From positions 17,446,540-17,510,539 of the forward strand of contig OV277861.1 of assembly GCA_922989275.2 (NCBI GenBank): a stretch of DNA of 64,000 nt, written 5' to 3'. The DNA comes from Gari tellinella (taxonomy: Eukaryota; Mollusca; Bivalvia; Cardiida; Psammobiidae). The notes below the pieces were generated by a model. That model was not told the origin of the DNA, did not search any database, and worked only from the letters and a program-made list of their open reading frames with translations. The translations under genes were made by a program, and so were the position numbers. Positions 49,501-61,500 of this stretch are shown here, piece after piece (positions within the stretch are counted from its first letter, which is position 1; each line of letters starts with the position of its first letter).

Positions 49501-52500
49501 TAAATTCAAAGGACTCAACAATTCCATGCTATATAATAAACATCATAGGGGCCAAACCAAAAGTATTCCAAATGCTGGATGCAGACAGAAGCCATCCAAA
49601 TATTTGGCTGTTCTAGTTACCTGTCTCACAATCTACCCCTGTGAATAGCCGTTCGCATTCACATTTTCCATCCTCAACATTGTATACCCCATGATTGTTG
49701 CAATCTTTGGCACAGAGGTGAGTGATATTAATTTTATCAGGGATGCTACAATCGGTGCCTTTGTACTCTTTGTAACAAAGACACTGTCCGAGGACACAGA
49801 CACCGTTACCGGAGCAGTTAGGAACTAGGCAGTCAACTGTAAAAACCCAGTGGGTAAAAAGAGATATACACAGAGTGCATGGTATATGAAATGACTATCA
49901 AAGAAAGGTTACAATAAGTTCACATCAAAAGCCAGAAGCATTACTTGAAGAAGTTCCCAAGTTGGAAGACCAATATTCAAAATTTAATGAGATACTATTA
50001 CATTTATCAGCAATATTAATGTCACATTGACAATGTCTCTTAGTTACAGGCAAATTAACATAAACCCTTTTCTTGCTGAAGTATCATAAAAGTTATTATA
50101 TATAATGAGTATCTATTATCTGAACTACAGTTGAAACTTTTTAATTCCAACTTGCTTTAGTTCAAACATACCCATATTTCAAAGTTGAAACTTGGCTAAG
50201 CAGATACTTTTCTTTAAAAGATGGGCATGCTTTGCTATAATTTTCTTTAAAAAAACATTAACAGTATATCAAACAGTTTGGATCCTGATAGGAAGTCAAA
50301 TTACTCAACATTTCCTTTGGATCCAAACTGTTTGAAAAAGTTATCAAAATATATCCCCCATAAAGTGCAAAAAAATTTAATGCCCCAAACACCATATACT
50401 TAGCTTATTTGTAACACAGCCCTCTTTGACAACCCAGACTTAAATCATGGGATAAGTTGCCTCCTTTTTTCAAACTACTCTATATTCATTATATCTGAAT
50501 TATATTTTGTCTGGTCTTCCAATTTCAGAACAAGAAAAATAGAGTTTGAAGCTAAAATTGGGAAACTTGAGTAGTGAATATAACAAGAGACGACTAACTG
50601 AAAGCTCTGAGAAAGAATGAAAAGTGATATAGGGTGAGATGAGAAACGTAACTGCAGGCAAATCTTGAGTATACCGCAAGCACACCAACTGAGCCTCATC
50701 ACGGGAAATCAGGCATTGAACCATTGCTAACAGTGTAGACCAAGACCGACCTGTGCCTTAACCCATTTTATGCGTGATACACTTTTAGGTGTGCCTCTAG
50801 GCAAACAGTTTTGATCTCAAAACTGTTTGCAGCTAAGTCAATATTCTATCAGAAACTGCAAAAATCTTTTGCAAATATTTGAGTTATACCCGCTGCAAAC
50901 GACATTTTAAAATGGCCGCCAAATATTACCCAGCATACAACGGGTTAATCAAGATCTACACTGATTCTCAACTGTTTGAGTCAACACTACAGTCAATCTT
51001 GTATACAGAGACCACACAATTGAAGACCGATTATTAGTCTGATATAAAGGTGGTTGCTTAATGCAGGATAAAAATAATGCAGAAAGCTCCTACAGGAGCT
51101 TTCTGCATTATTTTTCATTCTGCATTAAGCAATCACCTGCTTTTATAAACATCCACTCTACCTCAATTAGTGGTTGTTTAGTACAAGGTCAACTGTAGTT
51201 TGGAGACTATTGTTTGCAAACAGTGTAGATCCTGATCAAAGATGTCCTTTCCAATACAGAGGCACGTATTGTTCTGCACAGTTTGCAAAGTTTGAAAGCC
51301 TGTAATTTCCCATGACAAGACTCATATATTAATACCTACCCTTAGCCCACTTTAGAATTTAAGTTTTTAGTCTGATCGTTGCTTAAAGCAAGATGAAAGA
51401 AGAACAAAAAGCTCCTGTAGGAACATGATCTTTAGGCTTTTCACTTTGTTCTTGCTTTAAGCTTCGACTTGTTTTCTCTACAGAGATTGCAATAACTTTT
51501 TTTTTCTACTATAGCTTTTACAAATCATTGCATAATTAGTTTGCTCTTAATACTACTTCTGAAAACAATTGGCAATGAACAGCAGAGTAAATCCAAACTC
51601 AATATCAAATGACTTGGTATGTGATCTGAATCTATACCTTCTGTTGGTTTGTTATAGTAAGATGTCAGTAGGCTAAGGGCTGTAATATTCCCCATACACC
51701 ATGAACTTGTTCCCCTTGAATATATGTCAATCCATATTGTTATAATGAGATATGTTTCTGAACATACATGTGCAAATCCTCAGTGCTCTTACAAAGTTTA
51801 TTTCATTGTACTCCAGGCTAAACTTTTTTTTCAGCTGGTAAACATGTTTTATCTTATCATAATCAGAGTCTAAGGTAATAAAGCTTTTGAGTTGAGTCTG
51901 AGATCGTTCTCAAGCATCTCAAGCTATTGCTCAAATCTGACCAATCAAATGCTTGAGAACAATCTCAGACTCAACTCAAACACTTTATAACCTTGGAGCA
52001 AGGTTAATATCAAGTATAACAGTATACTATATCCTGTATATTTTGTAATGATTATAAAATGTTTTAGTATTTTAGTTGTTTTGTCCTTTTTCTAGACTGC
52101 GTCACAAAATTTCCAAAGACTGCAGACATGTTGCTGCTATGCACATGATGAAATAACCCTAGAATACATAATTGCTTTAAATTCAAAGAAACAACTCTCC
52201 TAAATACCTTAAACACATGATTCAGTTTGATCTGCTTTCTGTAAATGTCTAACAATCGTAACCACTTTGATTTTACCACATACAGCATAACCACACTTTA
52301 TAGACAACTCTAAAGATGCATTTATGGCATTAAGGACAGGTATGAGCTTGAAGCTGCTTCTAAGGAGATTCCTGTTTTAATTTTCTTCCTGCTTTAACTC
52401 TTAATGTGCTTCTTTTATGTCCTGTTAAACCATAACAAATTCTGTGTGTATCTCCCCAAATGAATATTTAAAGTAGGTTGAAAGTAAAGCAGAAAGCTCC

Positions 52501-55500
52501 TAAAGGAGCTTTCTGCTTTACTTTCTACCTGTTTTAAATAGCAGCCTGCCACAAGGAAAGGGTTATGCAGCCATCTGCCTTGCACATGTCATTCAAACCT
52601 TTAATTGTATTGTCTATATATAAAGCATGGTTTTCCTGCATTGCGCAACATTTTCAAATTTTCCCCTCAATTTTTAACCAATCACAACAACTCACAACAC
52701 AATACCGCAGATAAGCCTATACAAAATGGAGACTGGTTTCCTGTACGTCCACAATAAGCCACTAGACTGGTTCTCTAACTACACACTTACCATGACCACA
52801 GTCTACGCCATCGAATCCCGCATGACAGACGCATGTTCCATCCACACAATGCCCGTTTCCGTTGCAGTTGGGGACTTCACATTCATTCTCACGGATTTCA
52901 CATTCTTTGCCTTTCCAGCCTGGGTGGCATTCGCATTCACCTCGATTGTAAATTCCGTTCCCATAACACAAAACTGGACAGAAATCTGAAACAGAACAGA
53001 ATAAAGTTATTCTTTAAAGAGTTGTCAAGAGAACTCCAAGCAAAATAATGTACCATTTTTATATTCCTTCACTAAAGAAAATAACCCCATCTTTAGTAAA
53101 GCAGAATGCTCCTGCATTCTGCTTTACTTTCAGCCTACTATAAGAAATTATCTAGTCTTAAATACCGAAAACAAGCTACATCAAACACTGAAAATAATCT
53201 TTGAAGGAATATTAAAATTTAACAGAACCCAAAAGTTTATCAAATATCCAATATATACAGTGTAAAAAGAACAAAGATGCTATAAAATGCAATCAGTGTA
53301 GATCCTGATCTCCTGGGACCGAAACCATAGATCCACTCCTGGAAGCAATGAATTAAAACCTAGTACTTCTACATTGCACTTTCTACTGATAGACTATTTT
53401 ATTGTTACCATGATACTAGTTGCCAAGGTGATAATATATATTATGTACCTTTATTATGACAAGAGACTTCAGTGACTACAATGTTGTCTACTAGTAATAG
53501 TTCAATGTACAGTAAAACCTCTCTATAACGACCACTAAATTGTGATAATTGTTGGGTATTTTAGGCAGTTGAGTGCTTAAAGTAAGGTGACAGTGAAACA
53601 GAAAGCTCCTTTAGGAGCTTTCTGTTTCACTGTCACCTTGCTTTAAGCTGTCACCTGTCTTTTATACAATCAATTAGCCTTTGTTTTAGTGGTCGTAATA
53701 GCGAGATTTTACTGTACTTGTAAGTTTTTTGTTTGTTTGTTTTTTAGCCTTTTTGGATATACCAAATAGTCAGCTGAGCATTTCACCTAAATGCAACTTA
53801 AAAAGCATATTGTGGTACAATGAATTCTATACTTTCTTTTATCATTTAACCTACTACATCATAAATACAATACTTTTAAGCCTCATTTCATACACAAGGA
53901 AAGTAGTCCCTGGCTAGAAAGGAACTTTAGGGAGCATTCTACTTTACTTTCAGCAAATTTTAAGCAGTAACCTGTTTTCAAAACTAGAAGCAGGCTTTTT
54001 GGGGAGAAGGGCTGTGACAGGTGGCTGCTTAACTCTTTCCTCCCTGAAACTTTAATTGGACAATTCCAGTTTCGATTTAAGTCTAGTCCATTTCTGGCTT
54101 TTAAGGGTTGTTTTTGTCCATTTTTTGCATTATGACAAACAGTGAAGACCCTGATCAGAGGGCTCCTTTCGGAGCCCTCTGATCTGGGTCTTCACTGTTT
54201 GCACAGGACAAGTGTACTATTCACATGTACACTGTTTGAAAAGGACGCCTATATGCGGGATTAGGGTTCAAAGGCTTAAAGCAAGACAAAAGTAAACCAA
54301 AAAGGTTTCTGCTTTTCACTTTCATCTTTCTATACGATACTTTTATGATACCTTAATATAATCAGGTTTAACTATATTTGGTTTAATGACATTACAATCA
54401 GCATTGCTGCTATTACCTAAATATGTTACTTTATGCAGTCAACATATAACAGAGAGCTATACAATGTAACAGAATATTTCGTATTTCGTTATGCCCTGTA
54501 CATGTATCAAAATGCCTCTTGATTTGAAACAACTCACATCTTCTTCCACATTGATGACTTAATCCAGTTTTGACTGTAATTGCGAATATACTAACAAGAA
54601 AACAAATAACGGAAAAGCGCCAGACTGTTCATTTCACATTCATCACATGTTCATTACGTCGGGCCAGGCTATTTACATAAGCTCGTTGTAGTAGAGCTTC
54701 TACAATTTCAATGAAAACCTTTGCAAACAATTGGAGGCCTGAACAAAGTCAAAACTGTTTTCACTCTGGTCATATTATTGTAAATATATGGAAGAAACAG
54801 GTAAGTTTAACCCCATAAATATGCCTTTTTATGCCCCTAATTTACTGCTCCACTGAAAGAAATAGTTCCACAATGACATTATAGAGAAATAAATGTTCAA
54901 GACAAGAAACATTTCCTATATCTTACAAGATGGCAGCTTTAAGCAGGCTGAAAGTAAAGCAGAGTGCGCCTTAAGGCGCATTCTGCTTTACTTTCAACCT
55001 GTTTTAAGTGGTCCTTTGTCTTTAAAACTGGAAACAGGCTATGGGGTAATGGGTTAATTTACAATACATTCTAGACATGGCAGACTATTTTTTCAAATGT
55101 TCCATACATAGACAATTGCTAGACTGGTAGTCTAATGAATGTTCCCCTGTGGAGGGTCACTACATTTCTCTCCTTTTTTGGTCAGTTAATGGCTGCAACG
55201 TTAACACAACATTCATCAAAACACCACACTTCTGTCTATCAATTTTCTCATTTTATAGGTACAATAAAACCTTTTTACAGCCATTTGATAAAAATGTCAT
55301 TCTTTGTTTATTTTAAAGTTACTGTAAAGTTCCTCTTTTTGCAGCACATTCTGTTTTGACTTTCAGCCTGCTTTAAGCTCCAATTTCTAAGATATAGAAA
55401 CCATTTCTTATGTTATACATTCATGACTGTATAAATTGGAATAATATTCTTCTGTGGAGGAATAAATCAACGGCGTAAAAAGGCGTATATATGGGGTAAT

Positions 55501-58500
55501 TGGTAAATACAGGCTAAACTTAATATAGTTTCCATCAATATCATTATCAACCAACTATCTCTCTCTCTCTCTGTAGTTATGAACTTATGATAAATGTATC
55601 TTAACCCATTATCACATAAATACACCTTTTTACGTTTCTAATTTATTCATCCACTGAAGAAAATAGTTCCAATTTATACTCTATATTCTAACATTATGAT
55701 ACCTTAAAGCATGCTGGAAGTAAAGCAGAATGCGCCTAAAGGCGCATTTTGCTTTACTTTCAACTTGCATTAAGTGGTCACCTATCTTCATTACCAGATA
55801 CAAGTTATGTGGGTAAAGGGTTAACATGTGTCTCAACTACAGAGAGAGGAGGGAGTATTTAAAATCAAATTGTTTTGTATACAAGGTGATACAGTATATA
55901 TCATTTTCTCATATAAAGCACCTATGGGTCTCATACTGAATGATATAATACTGAGTTGTTCTGATAATGCCACGATGTTGTTCCAGCTCAATAATGCAGA
56001 ACATGGTTTAGCAGTCATATCTGAGAACCAATTATAGCTGTAGCCAACGTAGGTCTATTATACTTTCATCCTATGTAGGTCTATATTACAGCTTTTGTCC
56101 AATGTAGGCCTGTAATAGTTTTATCTCATGTAGTACAGTGGAGAATGTGTTATTCTTTCCCAATAAACGCGTTTACGCTAAAACTATTATTTGCAGTGCA
56201 AACAATTTGGAGCCAGATCAGACGCCGGGTAACCCGGCGTCTGATCAGGCTCCAAACTGTTTGCCACCAAGATAAACATGAAATATCAGAATTGTCCAAA
56301 AGTTGTTCTTTTCTACGTTTTAGCGCTTTGCGTTTGCGTACGTTTGCGTTTAAACGGGAAAGAATAACAGATTCTCCACTGTAGGTCTAGTAGAAACAGG
56401 GATGGATAAAACAAGTATATTCATTATTGTGTATTGTATAACTATTATTGTTTATTTAGATAATTCATTTATAAATATTTGAGAATTGTTCTGGCTTGGT
56501 TTATTCATATCTGTTTGCATTTATAATTTTAAGTCCTCAAGTGTATATTTTGATATAGTACATATATTTGCAAGAATATTTATCTCTTGGATTCCATTTT
56601 ACATTTCAATTATTATTATTGCACTGTTTTTACTTAAACCATTTACAATGCTAAATTTTCAAATAGTCTGTTTTATTTTCTAATAAATAGTTAGTTTACA
56701 GGAGCTGTCCTATATTAATATAAATATTATAAAAGCATGGCAACAAAGCAAACGCTGCCAGATGGCTCCTTCAGGAACCCTCTTATCTAGATCTACACTG
56801 TTTGCAAACAGTGTATATACAGTAAAAACCCTGTAGTACGACCCCCGAGTTGTGTTAATTATTACTTGTTTTCAACAGGTGACTGCTTAAAGCAAGGTGA
56901 CAGTAAAACAGAAAGCTTTAAGCTATCACCTGTCTTTTATACAACCAATTAACTTTTTTGAGTGGTTGTAATAGAGTGAGGTTACTGTACCACTATGAAG
57001 ATATATAATTTTTACAATTAATTTAAACTGGAAAATCTTTTTAGAATTTAATTCAACCTACCAGTAGAAAATGTAGAACAATTTTATTACACTCTTAGGA
57101 AAGCAAACAATTTCAATAAGCAACCATTTTGAAGCAGGCAACATTTTATTTTATGTTAAAAGATTTAACTAAGCCAATTAATTAACTCAGGGAAATTTGT
57201 GCTGCTTGCATACCGCCACTGGAAACTGTGACAGCATCACAACTATTTACAGAAGAAATATTTTACTTTGAAACATACCCTGGCACACAGTTTGAAACAA
57301 CGACTTCTCGGATTACAGACAATATCTTGTATTACATCCATTTAACACAACATCCATTGATGATGTGGTTGATACAAGTGAATGCTTCAAGCAATATGAA
57401 AGTAAAGCAGAAAGTTTCTGTAGGAGCTTTTAGCTTTACTTTCATATCGCTTTAACTCTTTCCTCCCTGAAACTTTAAATGGACAATTCCAGTTTCCATT
57501 TAAGTCTAGTCCATTTCTGACTTTTAAGGGTTGTTTTTGTCAATGTTTGGCATTATGACAAACAGTGATGACCCTGATCAGAGGGCTCCTTTCGGAGCCC
57601 TCTGATCTGGGTCTTCACTGTTTGCATAGGACAAGTGTACTATTCACATGTACACTGTTTGAAAAAGACGCCTATATGCGGGACTAGGGTTCAAAGGGTT
57701 AAAAGCAGTCATCTGCCTTAACCCATTACTCCATAAATATGCCTTTAATTTAAGAAAATAGTTTATAGTCATAAATATGTACTGTCGGAAATAACTTCTA
57801 TATTCTAACAGATGGTATTTTAAAGCAGGCTGAAAGTAAAGCAGAATGTGCTTTAAGGCACATTCTGCTTTACTTTCAGCCTGTTTTAAGCAACCATCTG
57901 GATTTTTTTTTCAAAATTAGATACAGACTATGAGGTAGAGTTAAATACCCCAAACAAACCTTATACTGAGTGGTTCTAGGGCCCGTCTCATAAAACTTCG
58001 TACGACAAAAGTTGTCGTAAAGCGGATTATAAAAGTCTTAATTATTATTTATTTCTTTGTCTAATCCTGTCTTGTGACATCTTTTTGGAATCGTCTTTTC
58101 GTGACATCTTTTTGGAATCGTCTTTTCAAGACGATTCCAAAAAGATGTCACAAGACAGGATTAGATGGAGAAATCAGAAATTAAATTTATTTTAAAGTTT
58201 GGACTTGCGATCGATTTTGTCGTACGAAGTTTTGTGAAACGCCCCAGAGCTCCAGATAGGCTAAAACTAAATTCTTCATTTATGCATTAAACCGTATGGT
58301 GTTACTACTCATTAGAATCGTCTCTCTGAGACAATGCCAATGAGTAGTAACACCATAGGATTTGGTGCTGAAATGTGAGAAAATTGTAGATTTGTTTAGT
58401 TTAGTCCCCTCTTATCTGGAGCCCTGGTGGTTGTTATATGGCGGTGTTACTGTATTTCAAATAATTGGCAACCGTCTTAGATAAACAGTTCTTTGTTGGC

Positions 58501-61500
58501 TTGATACAACATCCATTACAATTATTAAAACATTACAAACACAGAGAACTGGTAAAACATCGCCTAACAAAGCACATGCCAGGATACCATCAATTTTGAT
58601 GCATCTTCTAATATTTCATAGCGCATTCATTAAGGAAAGATTACGCCTTTCTCTCACCCTTAACCAAACTTACCGTTGCAAGATATGAAGGTGCCGACAG
58701 ACTAGTTACTACACTGTAATTAATACTGGTATTGTATCCAAACTGTTCTGACAATTATAACTCAATTTAAGAGAAAATTGTAGAGAGAAATCATTAAAAT
58801 AGCCCTTGCAGATGTTAGTTATTTTAAGCATTAGGATAGCCATAGTTACACAGGGCTCCAGATAAGAGGGAGTTAAGAGAATAAATCCAACATTTTCTCA
58901 CTTATTTTTAGCACCAAATCCTATGGTGCTACTACTCATTAGAATCGTCTCAAAGAGACGATTCTAACGAGTAGTGACACCATAGGGTTTAATGCAGAAA
59001 TAAAGATTTTAGTTTTTGAAATACTCCCCTTATCTCGAGCCCTGGTAACATTAGTGTTTGAAATGGAACTATATGGGCTGTAATTGCGTGAGTTTTATCA
59101 CCCTTCATTTGCATTCTGCAGATGCACCTTGCACGCATGCATGCCACGAGACGTTCTGTCATAAAAACTGAAGTGCAAATTAAAAGCAAGGACTTGTCGT
59201 TCATCTTAATTTTGGCATTGTCTCTACCCTGCCCGTAACACCTTCGACAAACAAAAAATTGTTTAACTCACTTATAACCTGACAAACACTGCTCATTTGT
59301 TTTATGCATGCAGTATTGTCACAACTTAAAGTTGAGATATTATTCCACTAAAGCATCTTAATTTTTTTTAAATGCTCGAATGCACGATTCTATAAATAGC
59401 AGCGCGGTTTCACGCTATCTTGTTAAAGGTCAACATTTCTGCAAACAACTATATGAAGATGCATTTGATTGTGCATCAGAGTAATGTTTATCACTATCTT
59501 GAGATGATTTGCATGCTTGGTAATTTTCTCGTTTGCAACAATTGTTGGCTGCTACTGTTTCTAAAAATAAAATTTTCTAAATTTCTTTTTAAATGTCAAA
59601 TAGTTTGGATCCAGATGTGGCGCGTTATACGGCCTCTCGTCAAAATCCAAACTTTTTGCATAGAATCTGATAGTCACGCTTCTGCCGCTAGCATGCAAAG
59701 AATTCAGCCAAAGTAGAAGCTTAAAATGTTCAAATGCAGTCATACTCTTGTTAAAATTAATGGACATTCATTGAATAAACATGGTGATCCCTAATGACAG
59801 GTGACAGCTTAATGCAGGACAAAAGTAATGCAGAAAGCTCCTGAAGGAGCTTTCTGCATTACTCTTGCCCTGCATTAAGCTGTACTCTATACTAAAGACT
59901 GCCTGTTCATCTAATTTTACTTGGTAGCTTGAGATAAAGTTGATTGCAGAGAAGAAGAAGATGCACTCAGGGCTCCAGATAAGTAGAGTTGTTCAAAAAC
60001 TAAAATCTTTATTTCTGCATTAAACCCTATGGTGTCATTACTCAATAGAATCGTCTCGAAGAGACGATTCTAATGAGTAGTAACACCATAGAATTTGGTG
60101 TTGAAATGAGTGAGAAAATGTTGGATTTGATTGGAAAACTCCCTCTTATCTGGAGCTCTGGCACTAATTGAATATGTTGCATAAGTGCAGCTGAGAGAGA
60201 TTCAATATTACGAGGCATATTGTCAAGTCATTTGGACAGCAAAATGCATTTAGCAAGAGAGTTATAAGCTTTTGTTGTGTTTTTTTGCGAAACAGAATTG
60301 AGTGGGCATTTCCCTATATTCAAGAGGATTGCTTGCAGAATTATATTACGAAATAACCAATGAAATTTTTTGTCATTGCAGCAGTAAAGCACTTCAGCTG
60401 ATGTTATGCAAAGAAATTTCAACAAAGGTGCCATTTTGAGAAATAAGTAATTCCTATTTCAAGCATTTTTCAGTTTCTAAAACGTTCTTGAATAGATGGT
60501 TTCTAAATAAAGTTAAATGGAAATAAAGCAGAAAGCTCTTGGAGGAGCGTTCTTCTTTACTTTAACCCTTTACTCCATAGCCTGTTTTTAGTATTGAAGA
60601 TAGAGGACCACTTAAAGCAGGTTTAAAGTAAAGCAGAATGCGCCTTAAGGCCCATTCTGCTTTTCTTTCAGCCTACTTAGAGATACTACCTACTCCGATA
60701 AATGAAATATTTCTTGTGCTGCATATTCATGACTGTATAAATCTATTTTCTTCAGAGGAGGAATAAATTAAATGCGCTAAAAGGCATTTCTAATGGGGGG
60801 AAAGGTTAAGACAGCTTTAGAACCCCCCAAACTGTTCCTATAGCTCTTTATCAGAACAATGAAAAGGCATCAAAAGGTATTTCTGTAAGGAAAAGATAAA
60901 GGTGTAGAAAAGGAGGGTTTTTTTTTTCTTTCTTTTTTTCTTCTCCCGAAACAGTGAAGGCATGAAGAGGCATTACAATGATGGAAAAGGATAAAATCCA
61001 TTCGCTGTGAACATTTGCAAATATTTTTGGGGACAATCCTTAATTTCATACATAATATTCTGCATTTACTGCATTCAACCCATAGATGTTCCGTCTCAAT
61101 CATGAACCCCCTGGGGCAGGGGGGAGCTACTAATTTGCATGTTATGTTTTTGTAAATGAATCATCTTTCATGTTAATGTACTGCACTCTTCTACAAGGCT
61201 CCAAAACCTTTATAAAGCCATCATAGAGCTTGCCTCTAAAACTATTGTCTGCATTTCAATTTTACAATTTGAAATTTTTTGGTATTTTTATTAAAGGAAA
61301 ATCCTAAGATTTAAGCATGCTAGATCCTGACCGGTCATCAGATTACCTTACATCTGATCTGGATCCAACCTTTAAAATAAATTTCAAAACAAGCCAGGAT
61401 TAGCTCAATAAAAGTTAACTGTTAACACTTTGCCTGCCTGACGCAACTTGACTGGTATTTTTCAAACAGTTTGACCCCAGATCAGATGCCGCGATACGCG

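Noticed and set aside
55555..55573. CT repeat as a regulatory polypyrimidine tract
   Set aside because: It is a simple microsatellite in the middle of a 10.9-kb intron with no nearby acceptor or exon.
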